Assembly (NCBI GenBank): GCA_021396245.1
Contig: WNYE01000065.1
Location: 1-64,000, forward strand
Length of the DNA stretch: 64,000 bases
DNA from: Sporothrix humicola
Lineage: Eukaryota; Ascomycota; Sordariomycetes; Ophiostomatales; Ophiostomataceae
Reading direction: 5' to 3'
In this document: one piece after another, positions 42,101 to 52,938 of the stretch
Position numbering within the stretch: position 1 is the stretch's first letter
Layout: every line of letters begins with the position of its first letter
Program-made: the position numbers and the translations under genes
Notes under the pieces: model-generated
The model's input: only the letters and a program-made list of their open reading frames with translations
Told to the model about the DNA's origin: nothing
The model's database searches: none

Positions 42101-43748
42101 GAAAGAGACTCTAGCATCGTCGGTGGCTTCATCATCGCGTCTACTGAGACTCAACCGAGCACTGCTGTCAATGGAATTTGGCGGCAGCGGACCCAACCCG
42201 ACTTTATCGACACCGGGCGTCACGAGAGACAACTACTACCGAACCAACTCTCAAGACACAGAGAGCAGCACCAACTCGTTTACAGGTGCGCAGGGCAACA
42301 CGCCTGGCGCAAAGCAGACCATCACCAACTCCTTCACCAACAAGCGGCCAACCCTCCAACGCAGCGCCTCGTCCCGACAGGATATTCTTAGCATTGCCAC
42401 ATCCGAGTTTCTACCCAGGGCCAAGCCCGACGAGGATGATAACGACAATGGCAACGACGGCGAAAAGGATGACGAGAAGTCTGACCGTCTGACCGACCGC
42501 GACTACCTCCCCTGGCCACACGACCCGCCGTTCCCCTTCCCGACCAAGGACGGAAAGTCAGCCGGTTTCGACCGCAATGCCGCCCTCAACCCATACGTTA
42601 TTGTCGAGCGTGCCCTCTCGTTTGAAGTCCGGACGTCGCCGCTGCACGCATCGGCCATGGTCTTGCTGCTGCAGCCGCTCGTGCCCGATGACGTGGTCGA
42701 CCCGTTGCAAGCCCGTGCCATTCTCCGACAGCACCATTCGCGGCTGATGGGCATGAAGTTGTTCTTGGAGGCTGCCCTCCTGCGCAATCTCTGCATTCCA
42801 GGCTGGCCAGCCAGTCGAGGCACCGGCAAAGAAAACAGGAGCAACATTGAGCTCAGTAAGTGGGGCTCGAACGCCGACCTCTCGTCGATTGTCGCGCCCG
42901 CCAAGAAGAACGTGTCGGCCAGCTACCTCTGCGTCACCTGCAAGAAGCCCCGCGAGGTCGACCACAACAGCCCCGGCAGCGGCAGCGGGACGGAGTCGCT
43001 GTGGCGCTGCGACCGGTGCAAGAGCGTCATGGCGCCGTGTGCCGTGTGTGGACACAGAGACGTGTCGGGATGTGATCCAAGCGGGCCAGACGATGCCGTC
43101 TTGTCGACGTGGTGGTACTGCGTCGGGTGCAGCCACGGCGGCCACTTGTCGTGTCTCGAAGGATGGCATGCACAGGAAGGGGGTTCCCCAACGAGTCCCA
43201 AGATTGGCAGTCTGGCTCCCGACTCGACAAACGACACGCGAATCCCCGACTCTGGCACGGGCACGGAGTTTTCCGACGGCTGCTGTCCTCTCGACGGCTG
43301 TGGCCATGCCTGTCTGCCCGGCCAATGGCGCACGGAGACAATTGCCCAGCGGAGCGACGAGGTGGCGTCACGAGCGGCCCATCTGTTGCCGGCAGGAAGT
43401 AGTCTTGGCCAAGCAGGCGACCGCGACCGCGACCGAGAAGACGACAGCACGCCCACGCCCGATTCTGCTCGAGTCCGTGCCGACGGCCATGAAGTCGGTC
43501 AGAGCCGGGCGGTCGATATGGTTAGAGAGTCGTTGGCCGGCCCTGTCGAGAGAAGCAGTGGTGGCGGCCGTGCCAGCGAGATGGCGAATGCTGGCCGCAC
43601 GATTCTCAGCTCAAGCCCTGGGCGCAGTTCTGTCTTGACGGGCAGCGGAGGCAGTGGCGGCGGCTATCACCCCGTTTTGGGCGAACATCGCGAGAGAGAA
43701 CGGAGAAAGAGTGTCAAGTTTGCCGGGACTGATGACCGGGGCGGGTGA
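39150..43748 (+). CDS. RTC1: RTC1/WDR24-like WD-repeat protein of the SEA complex
   Basis: This large vacuole-membrane-associated protein belongs to the SEACAT (GATOR2-like) complex that controls TORC1. The first ATG (39150) gives 1532 residues in a single exon. WD repeats occupy about residues 120-450, with the NDTHIFTACLRGKIFQYDL, SGSQDGVVRCFD and SGGVDKTCHVWDF blades. A long, Ser/Asn/Gly-rich, low-complexity middle follows, interrupted by a conserved helical block near 590-680. The C-terminus has a zinc-binding RING-like region (about 1255-1370) with CVTCKKP, CDRCKS, CAVCGH and a Cys/His-rich WYCVGCSHGGH stretch. It is longer than yeast RTC1 because of the disordered inserts. Confidence 0.92.
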   Translation: MRKLLSKPAGLSHQHHDGNNSTTQDDDGQRGHHGSQHGAHHHDRPSTSPVPLLYRPSGPQEAAFQVGVPIAALDKSPDGRAAVLAGRHVLKTVRVERGDSLDSHVHIRESFDLRALITAQASPRVNSTASIAEQLSIRDVKWGTGRNDTHIFTACLRGKIFQYDLSHFGGSGTNANNNNISFVQTQEDSRQINALDINPYKDAYLLSGSQDGVVRCFDTRTFVASRLGPTFRPMQAFKCNADVRAVQWSPKQGFYFACCTEQGAVMKWDIRKPSAPVLRITAHEKACSSLSWHPDGEHLMSGGVDKTCHVWDFSKTADKRQKPKWTLHTPASVAAVAWRPGQWSATCQGLRAAQVAVSYDVSGPKRPGINAAHVWDLARPTIPYKTVERFECSPSALLWKDQEFLWTAGEDGLFCQNDMAFAPRVIDRTAVSTLAFSSTGDVLTFLDERPPPPRPRVLASVHKDMPSATAAAAAAAVSSSYGSDPTTPAPALSISRSDSEDDVVRGFLMPRRRNYGRKRRASSVHHLSSTPPSSGHPGSAHSNNSNNSGRDRDRDRDGSNNSTGSTSINSLTVSLEDSLRATGAFRPQQIMAIGRIPSAARKDTYGYLAKIYLETLEDRLPAYIRHGAIVPLPDRVASILDTYARAAENVSQFRLAQVWRIIAFAMDLLFRNRAQYHKDRRLEGATYHTASSESHQHHHSTNNNNSGQKIRGERLPSSDPSGSTLESVSSSEHGNSTLVPSTSNSRTLPVRSLLAEEIESTSNVPTPLARPVSGLAYLGEHYQSGADYRSSDANNSSYNSTSNGLPSDIESFNLPPARYQDYLASQPRRRHLDSMTISETSHNSENSHFSSVEGYDFYDTEAMASAIDVPGATARPPPTSRPSRTEQSPVRAPDFHRQDSTDSAGGRIFEISQASGHALDDSDLMGAGGSSLTTTNTNTSEARGRDRFMSPAGGRGADSGRSESNSLADESLSRSRGRQPETARKETLASSVASSSRLLRLNRALLSMEFGGSGPNPTLSTPGVTRDNYYRTNSQDTESSTNSFTGAQGNTPGAKQTITNSFTNKRPTLQRSASSRQDILSIATSEFLPRAKPDEDDNDNGNDGEKDDEKSDRLTDRDYLPWPHDPPFPFPTKDGKSAGFDRNAALNPYVIVERALSFEVRTSPLHASAMVLLLQPLVPDDVVDPLQARAILRQHHSRLMGMKLFLEAALLRNLCIPGWPASRGTGKENRSNIELSKWGSNADLSSIVAPAKKNVSASYLCVTCKKPREVDHNSPGSGSGTESLWRCDRCKSVMAPCAVCGHRDVSGCDPSGPDDAVLSTWWYCVGCSHGGHLSCLEGWHAQEGGSPTSPKIGSLAPDSTNDTRIPDSGTGTEFSDGCCPLDGCGHACLPGQWRTETIAQRSDEVASRAAHLLPAGSSLGQAGDRDRDREDDSTPTPDSARVRADGHEVGQSRAVDMVRESLAGPVERSSGGGRASEMANAGRTILSSSPGRSSVLTGSGGSGGGYHPVLGEHRERERRKSVKFAGTDDRGG

Positions 43749-44316
43749 TTGGCGGAGATGAAGAAGACGAAGAGGAAGACGAACGCGTCATGACTGTATT
43801 GTATGTATTTGTATTTTGTTTTCACTGAAGCACGCCCAATGTACGATGATTTGATCAACATTGTTGCCTGTTTGGGATTTGTAGGTGCTGTACAGAGTAA
43901 TAGCTGTAGGCTGTGTCGGCTGTGCAGCCACTAATGTCTAGGCGCAAGCCCGATAACCCGTCGCTTTTTTGGAATCAACGTCGCCCAGGGCGAGCCCCTG
44001 CCACTGACGACATACCGGGCTACCCCGCCAGATTTGTCATTCTGCAAAATAGTTAGGGGCAAATGGCGAATTGCGACAGCGCTCTGTAGCTGCAGGCTTT
44101 CTAGCGTTTCGGCTTTTGCGCATCCGCAGTGATTGATTTGAGTTTGCTTTGACCCGACCCTTCTCGACTCTACTCGACTTTGACATATATATCAACGACT
44201 GTCTGCAGTCTTGTTCAATCAATTGAGTCTTCTGACAGTTCAACGACCTTTAAGACTTTTCCAAATCCAAATCCAACTTTTCCTCGAAAACCTCCGCCAC
44301 ATCGCATCACGACTTT
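43749..44316. other. Intergenic: RTC1 3' end and MsrA promoter
   Basis: 568 bp with no gene. An ATATATAT element at 44185-44192 lies about 125 bp before the MsrA start and could act as a TATA element. Confidence 0.5.
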
Positions 44317-44931
44317 ATGGGCTTTATATCGTCTCTCTTCCGCTCTCCCTTCCAAATGTCTGCGTCTGGATCCGCGGCCACGGCCGCTGCTGCCGCTCTC
44401 GCGTCCAGCGCGCCTGCCGGCGCCCAAAAGGCGACTGTTGCTGCCGGCTGCTTCTGGGGCGTCGAGCACGAGTACCGCAAGCACTTTGAGGGCAAGGGCC
44501 TGTACGATGCGCGTGTCGGCTACATTGGCGGCGACGCCAGCAGCCCGTCGTACCGCGCCGTCTGCAGCGGCAACACGGGCCACGCCGAGGCGACCCAGAT
44601 CACGTTCGACCCGGCCCAGCTGAGCTATCGCCAGATCCTCGAGTTCTTCTACAAGATGCACGATCCCACGACCAGGAACCAGCAGGGCAATGACCGCGGC
44701 TCGCAGTACCGCAGCGGCATCTTCTACCACGACGCTGAGCAGGAAAAGATTGCGCGCGAAGTGACGGCGCAGGCCAATGAGCAGTGGTGGAAGGGCAAGA
44801 TTGTCACCGAGATTCTGCCCGCAAAGCAGTGGTGGGACGCCGAGGACTACCACCAGCTGTACCTGACAAACAACCCGGACGGCTACGTGTGTGCAAGCCA
44901 CTATGTGCGGTCGCTGCCTGATCTGAAGTGA
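44317..44931 (+). CDS. msrA: Peptide methionine sulfoxide reductase A
   Basis: This enzyme reduces the S-epimer of methionine sulfoxide in proteins and free methionine, using thioredoxin, and protects against oxidative damage. The 204-residue single-exon product has the catalytic GCFWG motif at 44-48 with Cys45, plus GYIGGD, SGNTGHAEA and YRSGIFYHD typical of the family. The first 36 residues are a Ser/Ala-rich extension that could be a weak mitochondrial presequence. Met14 offers an alternative start for a cytosolic form. Neighbouring genes are unrelated housekeeping genes. Confidence 0.95.
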   Translation: MGFISSLFRSPFQMSASGSAATAAAAALASSAPAGAQKATVAAGCFWGVEHEYRKHFEGKGLYDARVGYIGGDASSPSYRAVCSGNTGHAEATQITFDPAQLSYRQILEFFYKMHDPTTRNQQGNDRGSQYRSGIFYHDAEQEKIAREVTAQANEQWWKGKIVTEILPAKQWWDAEDYHQLYLTNNPDGYVCASHYVRSLPDLK

Positions 44932-45240
44932 GGAGAGGCCCATGTAGAGGCAGATAATGGGGTTGCGGTGGAAATATATAAAAGAAGGTGGTGATAGTGT
45001 TTTGGCTCCGTAGCAGCTACGTTTTGTTTATGTTTTTTAGTTCTAGTTAATGTACATTGCAATGATCACTTGTGTCCAAACAAATGCTCTTGTTTCACTT
45101 TTTGCCTGAAATATGAATCAATGTGAATTGAATTGAGATTGTTATACAAAAGTCGATCCTGCGTCGACATGCTAAAATACAGGCTTCTGCCTATGCATTT
45201 TGTCCTTCCCGCGCCCTATCTTTAATTTCAGCACCTCTCT
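44932..45240. other. Convergent intergenic region
   Basis: 309 bp between the MsrA and GHITM-like 3' ends. It is AT-rich and should hold both polyadenylation regions; nothing else is seen. Confidence 0.5.
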
Positions 45241-46299
45241 CTACTTCCTCCGGTTCTGCTGCATCATCAGGATCTGCACCATGCGGATAAAGATGTTGAG
45301 GAAATCCAGCTCCAGCGAGATGCTCTCGTTGACGGGGTCGCGCTTGATCACGCCGCGCTCAGCCAGACGGGCGTGGTGCAGCACCTTCTGCACGTCGTAC
45401 AGCGTGAAGCCGCCAAAGACGGCCAGACCGCCCCACAGCCAAATGTTCTCGGTGAAAGCTAGAGCGCGGACAGCCGTGGCAGGGATGATCAGCGGCGCCA
45501 GACCCGAGGCCAGGACAATGGCGCAGCCAGCGAGCAGAGGACCACCGAGGTACAGGTACTTCTCCTGCTTGGCCGTGGCACCGACAATCGAGATCGAGCC
45601 CATCATGGCAACAGTGTAGAGACCAGCACGGGCCAGCAGAGCACCGGGAGCAAAGGCCAGCAGAGGAGCAACGAAAGCAGCCTGTGTGGCGTTGAAGGCC
45701 GTCCACAGCGCGTACTTGGGAATGTAGTTGTCGGGGTCAATCGAGCGCGTGCCAATCATGGTGCCAAACGTCAGGGCAAGGCCGCCGAGGCCGACCGCCC
45801 AGGGGTTGGCCGTCATGATCCGGAAAATGAAGCCGGACTGGATCATCGCCCGCGCCGTCATTGCAATGATGCCAATGCCCAGGCCCGTGTGCAGGAACGT
45901 GTTGTTGAGGTACTCGCGCTCGTACACCGGCATGCCGCCATCCTCGCGCGTCTCACGGTTGAAAATCAGGTTGACGGCCATCAGAGTGCCGCCAAAGATG
46001 GCGCCGCCCACAAGAAGCTTGCGCAACGGCGAGGCCTGTGTCACCGTGTTGTGCGTCTGCTGGTAGTACGACCGCGAGGCGCCGGCGAGGCGCGCAAGGA
46101 GGGAGGAGGCAGCTATCGAGGTGGTCGGAGTCGTCGACTTCTTGAAGGCATTCATCGTCGTCCGCGATGTGAAGAAGCTGTTCTTGGCCGACGACTGGTG
46201 GAATGCACGCACGGCCAACGCCGACGGCGACGCTTTGGCGACTTGCGGGGCCAGGCGCCGCAGCGCCGATGCGCCCATGGCCGGTGGTAAGACGATCAT
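45241..46299 (-). CDS. GHITM-like mitochondrial Bax-inhibitor-family protein
   Basis: This is an inner mitochondrial membrane protein of the BI-1/TMBIM family, the group of human GHITM (TMBIM5), which affects cristae structure and ion exchange. The 352-residue single-exon product starts with a presequence-like N-terminus rich in Ala, Ser, Arg and Lys with few acidic residues. About seven membrane segments follow between residues 95 and 350. Family traits include GGLAVFGGFTLYDVQKVLHHA and the C-terminal SISLELDFLNIFIRMVQIL. The start is a proper ATG and gives the whole presequence. The mitochondrial site is inferred from the N-terminus and family. Confidence 0.92.
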   Translation of the reverse strand: MIVLPPAMGASALRRLAPQVAKASPSALAVRAFHQSSAKNSFFTSRTTMNAFKKSTTPTTSIAASSLLARLAGASRSYYQQTHNTVTQASPLRKLLVGGAIFGGTLMAVNLIFNRETREDGGMPVYEREYLNNTFLHTGLGIGIIAMTARAMIQSGFIFRIMTANPWAVGLGGLALTFGTMIGTRSIDPDNYIPKYALWTAFNATQAAFVAPLLAFAPGALLARAGLYTVAMMGSISIVGATAKQEKYLYLGGPLLAGCAIVLASGLAPLIIPATAVRALAFTENIWLWGGLAVFGGFTLYDVQKVLHHARLAERGVIKRDPVNESISLELDFLNIFIRMVQILMMQQNRRK

Positions 46300-49200
46300 G
46301 ATGGATGTGAAGATGTGGTTGTGGTGGTGATGTCGATGACGATGAAGACAATCGATGGATGGGATTGAATTGCTTCAACGAAAAAAAGCAGGTCAAACCT
46401 TTTATCGCGGGCGGCAAGAGCACAGTGGAGGCAAACACTGCAATGACGTGCAGTCACGCCCAAAAAGCGGGACACCTCAACCGGCCGCTAACAAAGCCTG
46501 CTTAACTCATCAATTATTGTTCACGTGCCATTGGCCTGCGGGGTTAAACACCGGACTTAGACCAGAATAGCCCCAACAGAGTGAGAAAGAGCGCTGGACA
46601 CGGAAAATACAGCGCAATTTGCTGTCGCCAGCAGCCCAAGAGTTTCTCCCACTTTCCATTGGCGGTGCTTCTAGAACTGTCTGTGTGCACCGACGCCAAA
46701 AGTCGACTTGTCACTGTTGACACCCGCCGGGTTCTCTCGGCGACAGCTGTCTCCCTTGCCGTTGCCGACGGCTTTCGCACTTCGTCTTGGTTCGCGAGAT
46801 GATGTAACTGCCAATTAGGGTACTGGGTTTTTGTCTAGCCACGAGAAGGTAAACAAATTTGAAGAAAGGGGGATAATTGATTTCAATTGAAACTTTTCAA
46901 CAGTTCGACGTTTTAACGGGAGAAAAAATGAGAGAAATAATTAAGAGAAATAGAAGAAGGGGAAAGGAAAGGACACATGAAAGAGCAAATGAGAAATCCT
47001 TATGTGAGAAATATATGCACGCCAATCTCCTTGAAGAAACTGGCGGTGCCAATAGTCCAAACATTGATACGAGTTACAACAGGCGTAGCACATAACATAC
47101 CACATGGCTCAAATGAGGCTGACGACAGTCAGCGGTAAGACGTGAGCAGGATGGTGAAGAGGAAAGAAAACAGACGAAAAGATAGAGGGATTGTTGCCTC
47201 GAATGCAATGGGAGAAAAAATGAATAAAATCCTATTCCCACGGCATCCTTCGTCACGATCCTATTCGACGCCCCTCAAGGCTGTATTTTTCACTCATCTA
47301 CGACGTATTCCCGCGGGAGAGGAAACCAGGATACACAAAGCACAAAAAGAGCACGGGCATCGGCATCTGACAGAAGGCTACAGCGGAGAACGTGCCCTAT
47401 TCGGTGAACACGGAAATCCTGCCATCCAGAAAACGAACCAACAAAGAGGCTGTAAAATCGATCGGCAAGGTTCGACAGATCCTGCGAGAGACCCTGCGAG
47501 GGAAGTCCCTGAAGTTCCAGGTAAAGCTCCCTGTGCGACACTCTGTTTGAGGTAAATAACGGACAGGCCGCGACGAGTCGTGGAAAATTCCGCGAATCCT
47601 GTCGGGTGCATGCATAAGGCGGGAGAAATTAAATTCACAAATCCGCAATCCGTGATCCGTGAATGTGACAGTCCTTGTCAGTGCCAACCACGGAATATGC
47701 ATCCATCCGAACTGTTTGTACTCGGTCCTCCACTGCCAATAAATCAACCTCTTAATTGTGCATCCTTTGACTTATTGACTTACGTGTTGTGGGATGTTGA
47801 GGATGCGTGCTCATCTCGGTTTGAATGCGAGAAAGATGCACGGCAGAGTGTGTTGTAGAGGAGGGTTGATGGAAAGGATGCGTCATTGCGATGTATATGT
47901 ACTCCGTACATCTTCATTTACTTACATCTTTTGCTACACTGTCCCTATCAAATTTTTATCTCTGTTTGGTGTAAATAAAATGTGCAAATATCACCAGTGT
48001 TTTTTATTTGTGTATTTTGTTTTGAAAAATTAAAATCGAGAGTCGTTGAGTTTTCTTTTTCTAAAAGAAAAAAAAAATCGTAAAACAAAACATAATGGAA
48101 ATACCAATTTTTTTTTATTTATTCAAAGAAGAAAAGGAAAATAAAGAGCCAGAACAAAAAAGCAATGAATATGAAATATAAAGTCCACAAACAGTTACTT
48201 CTTCATACTGCGTTTTGATTTCGCCCGAGTTATTTTTATTCTCGCAACCTACTCAATTCATACGGCTCTTCCGGTGATCACAAAAATCACAGAAATTACA
48301 GAATCACATGAGGATATGAGAGTGGCTGAGGCGAATATGAAGACGATAGAACACAAATACACTCCCGACTCTCAGAAAAGCGGAGAGACAAACCGCGCAC
48401 ATCCAAAAGTGGCAAGGCCCTGCTGACGTCGCTGACATCCAATGGCCCACTGTGAGGCCATCGCGGCCACCCAATAAACAGCAGGCGGCCCACCACGCGG
48501 GTGTGATGCGGAGGATGGAGGAGGAGGGCTAGGTAAAATGGGACGGAGGAAGAATGATGGAGAGGAAGGGACGAGGCCGAGGAACACGATCAAGGCGGAG
48601 AAAGGCTCACCAAGACATTGCAACTGCTCGTATTTTACGACAAACAGGGACGGAGCAGAAAAGGCTGGAGGAGGAAGGCGACGAAGAGGAATTAAACGGT
48701 GATGTAAAATGCTCGTGGTACAAGTGTGTGTGCAACACGTTAGACACAACAGATGGAATACTCCGCGTATGTGTAAGGCGGCCAAGACGGAATGCGTACC
48801 GGGCGAGCCGGGGTTGGACGATGCTGGACCAGGCTGACAATTATTGTTGAATTTTGTAATTGTTCCGTCTAGCTGGCCACATTGGCCGCCTTTTTTGTCA
48901 CCTTTAACCCTCTATGAGGATTGGTATTCTCTCGTTGTCTTGTCTTTCCTTGCCTTGTGTTTCTGTGTTCCCTGTTTTTGGTGAAAACATCAAGTCTCGT
49001 ATTGTTCTTGATGGGCCTCCGGACTCTTTGCCTTAAATACCATTGTAGCCAACCGGGTTCCATAGGACGTTCTCGCAGTGAAACATTCTAGTTTGGATTG
49101 GTTATTCATACCGTCATGGATAGGGCTCGATAAGGGCACATGATGAATCAATTTTTTGCCGATGGTCAAGCATCACGACATCCTATTTTTTTGCTTGATT

Positions 49201-50065
49201 TCGGGCTCAGCTTTAGGCCTGTTTCCAAGAGTCTATTCGTTCATAACTCATTCCACCTGTCTCATATTTGACTCTAACTTCACGAACTTTTTTCTCGGCG
49301 CCTCTCTCACTGGACGAAACGCTCCTGCCGTAAAATAACACATGCCGTAGCTGGCTGCCTTGTCCGAGACCAGGAGGCTCAAAAGAGCGCGTCGTATTAC
49401 TCTCAGCCTTCCATCCCTTCTTCTTTTGTTTTGTCTTGCCTGTCATGTCCCTCATTGTTGCTGTATTGCCGTCCATTTTGACTGTCTCTCCTCTGCTGAT
49501 TCTTCAGCTGCAGGCTGCAGCGCATGGCGTCGGAGCTGGACCGACAGAACGGGAAAAGATACAAACTATAAAGTACTTTGTACAGGACGAAAGAGGATAG
49601 GCCCGAGATGGAAGTAGAAAGTAACTTTCCCAAATTTTTGTCACTTTCTTTAATGGTGGCGGGAGGCGGTGATGCTCTGTTGCATTCGCGATGACAGGGT
49701 GACGAGAGCCCTGAGAGAGACAACAGAAAAGGAAGCAATGATGCAACTCAATATTGGCTAGACCCAGGCGAGCCAGGCACACCAGGCCTGTCCGGGCTAA
49801 ACCGCAGTGGAGAAGCCTGACATCCCTGACAAAGAAGGCTAGACCCGTGGGGTTCGGCGAGGCATTGCAAAGAAATGGCAGGAAAAGAAAACAGAGGAGC
49901 AGAAGAGGAAACAGGAATCGGACGTGACCCAAGAAGAGTCCAGAAATACGACATGCCTTCTTCCTCGTCCGAATCTGGCTCGAAAAGCCCAGAAAAACTC
50001 AAAAGACGCATCTACTGCCACGCCACTGCAACCCTCCTCCACTCTTCTGGACCGTCAGCCAATAT

Positions 50066-50120
50066 GGCGAGAGGAAGGCGAGAGGAAGGCGAGAGGAAGG
50101 CGAGAGGAAGCTGAGAGGAA
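50066..50120. repeat. 11-bp tandem repeat (GGCGAGAGGAA)n
   Basis: Four near-perfect head-to-tail copies of GGCGAGAGGAA are followed by a degenerate one (GCTGAGAGGAA). It is purine-rich and lies in the gene-empty interval. Confidence 0.85.
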
Positions 50121-52711
50121 GTCGAGTCTGTCAACGGTGAGGCTTTTGAATTTTGAGATTTACTTTGTATTTTCTGGCCAGAGTACTCGAATTTACCTTT
50201 ATTCTTCATCCACCCCCTCAGTGCGTAGAATGTCTTACTATTATTGCCTGTCTTGGATTTGTGCATGTTTTCTTGGGATTTCTGCACTTATATGCCCCTT
50301 TCTGGCTAGCTTTCGCGTGGCTTGCTCGCTGAAGAATGGGGTGATGCTAAAGGAGAACTTACGGCGAACTTGCATATGTCTCCATCCCTAATTATCCCCA
50401 TTCTCCCAATTCTTTTCCATCCCCTTAATTCCCCTTTCCTCCCTTGCTGAGGCTCTCTTCCCACGCGAGCCATTAGTGCACTGCCCCTGTAAATATCTGA
50501 ATGTCATCCGGTCCTAAAAAGACGTCCCAAAAACATCCCAATAACATCCAAAAAAGACAATGGAGCCTTTCCGTCGCCCAGCCCGAAAGAGGCTGGGGCT
50601 CATAGGGCAGGATGACAGGTAGCAGGGATTGGGTGCAGGGGCCAGGGACCCTGGAAGTCCATTGGGCTGTTGACGGCAAGTGCAAGTTGGGCCAGACCAG
50701 GCTCCGTGACTTATACACGGAACACTGTAACTTTAGGGGCCGACGACGAGCATTATTTTGATTTCCCTGCTCTACCTCCAATCTTCCTTCTCTTTCAATG
50801 GAAACAGAACCTCGTCACAGAAAAAAAGAAAGTCGCCTCTTTGAGGGAGAATGTCAACAGAACGAATTGCAATTGGCTGTGCCATGTCTCTGATTTTCTC
50901 TGTTTTTGCTCCTCGTTCACATTCTCCCTTTCCAGTGGTTTGATTATCGCCTTCTCGCGTGGCTCCATCGTGGCTTTATTTTATTTTTCCACGTCCGCAT
51001 TCCTCTTGTTTTTCGAGTCCATCATAGTGACTCGTAGTTTCTGGGCACGTTCCTCGCCTCCCTGGTATTGCTATGTACATGCTCTCCATAAAACGCCCAC
51101 GAAGTGTTTTCATCTCTGCCAAGCACATCGCCCTATCGGCCATGTCGTCAACGACCACGAGGCTCCACTGTCCGTGGTCCTCGCCTGTGGCTTTTCTCTC
51201 AACCCACGGCCTTTTCTTTTTTCCTCGTCTCTCGGTTCTGTCGTAACCCAGCCATCTTTCACGGCCAGGCCGTTACCTGGCCCGCTCCCAGGTGGGATCT
51301 TGTCCGTGTGTCTTCCTGCCTGTCACTTTTTATTTCTGTGCCCTATCCCACTCTCGTCTGTGACCTCGTTCGGTGTCCACCCCTCTTTACGGCTACATCA
51401 GCCTTTTCCACCGTTCTTTTGATTTTCTTTCGATTTTCATTTCATTTTCTATCCTTTCTATTTCTGTCTGGTGGCTCTTCTTCGCTGTGGCTTGAGGCTG
51501 CGCATTCAATACTTGTTACCCATTGACCAAGAAGAGGACGATACGGCAGGTTCCGTCGTGATAGCGGGCCTTTCTTCAGCTCTTTTGGTCTACGTGGCTT
51601 GCATCCTGACCAACAAAATGGCCATGTAGACATGCCCGTAAAAATAATGTCCCTTTATGGCCTGTATTTTCATGCATATTCAAACGAAAGCAGACCAGAA
51701 CAACACATTCCTGGGTGTACGTTCTGTAGATTCCTCCACGCCTGGACGGACTTGCCTGTATCGGATGTGGGCCACAGGGGACTAACACGCATTGAGGAGG
51801 AAGAGCAGGAAGAGCATGCATCCACTTCTTTTCAGTTCCTGCTGCACCCACTTACCTTCACTGCGGCCCACTGCAACTGTTCCCTTTTGCTCCCTTTCTG
51901 TATGCTCACTCAACCCTGCCACTTACATGTGAGCAGTGTGTCTCCAGTCTCTGGGAAGACATGCCGTCGGTGTCGTTCACGAGGCTTTTTGTCCCCATCG
52001 GTACTTTGTGTGGAGTATCTGTGGAGGTATCTTGCCTTGACCTGGTCCAGGGAGTGACCCGTGCCCATTCTCACAGGAGATAAAAACAGAAAGACAAAAA
52101 AAGAAAAAAAAGAAAAGACGACGGTTGGGATATTGACGTCGTTCCTTCCACTGGGTGAATTAGCTTTCGTTCCTCTGGCCACTCCACTGCGATGTCCCTT
52201 TTGTTCTTATGGGTGTGTCCTAAGCTTCACGTATTTCTTCCCTTTTCATGTACCTGAGCTAGTCAGTCTAGTACCTGCTTCTGTGCGGAGTAGTGTATTT
52301 TATTATAATTTTATTCTTCCTTTGAACGGTGCCTTTCCCATTTATTGATTTTCTTTTAAAATGTACTATTGCGGCTTGCGTATTGCAGCTTCCTGTCAGC
52401 AGAACAGCTCCTTCGCCCCAGCTTTTCTTCTTCTCGTCTGCCCAGCTTTCCACATTGGGAAACAGAGGAAGCCGAACAGGAAGCATGGGATTTGTTCTCA
52501 TTTGTTCCTCCTGTTCTCGACTGACAAGGCCAATGTTCTCGTCCGGGGCCACACTCCGCTGCTCCGCCTTTGACGAGATGGATGACATGCAAGTGTCTCT
52601 CCCTCTCGGTTCTTGGAAGGAACGAGCTCTTGCAGGCGAGCTCGTCTAGCTTTTTTTCTTTTCTTTTTCTTTTCCCATATTTCCATAAGCTACGCCTCCC
52701 TTCCCGTCATG

Positions 52712-52717
52712 TATAAA
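52712..52717 (+). promoter_or_regulatory. TATA box of the CAP protein gene
   Basis: TATAAA lies 222 bp before the ATG and is followed by a pyrimidine-rich stretch of about 190 bases up to the start codon. TATA followed by a CT-rich transcription start zone is the usual layout of strongly expressed fungal promoters. Confidence 0.6.
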
Positions 52718-52938
52718 TCAAACGTTTTCGCCGGCTCTTGTCTGTTGATTTTCCCATTCCTCTCCTCATTCCCATCTTCACCCCTCTCATAACATCAACA
52801 ATATATCTTCTCTGCAAGGTCTCCTAACTATCTTCCTCATAAATCAAACACCCCATCCTATCTCTTCTACCATCTTCATATCCTCTCGACATTATCTGAT
52901 ATACCCTTCTCTCAAAGATCTCCACCCCACACATCAAA

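Larger units (their letters stand above)
46300..52938. other. 6.6-kb gene-empty interval
   Basis: This long stretch separates the divergent GHITM-like and CAP-protein genes. Open frames exist on both strands (the longest about 250 codons at 50670-51422) but they are low complexity, often lack an ATG start and carry no domain I recognise. The interval is patchy: AT-rich near 47990-48200, purine-rich near 46910-47000, and clearly pyrimidine-rich on the plus strand from about 50.7 kb to the CAP gene. No tRNA, transposon ends or RIP-like decay are visible. It may contain a long regulatory region or non-coding transcripts, but nothing in the sequence proves that. Confidence 0.6.

Noticed and set aside
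50670..51422. 250-codon frame in the gene desert
   Set aside because: It begins without an ATG, is Ser/Phe/Leu-rich because of the CT-rich DNA, and has no domain.
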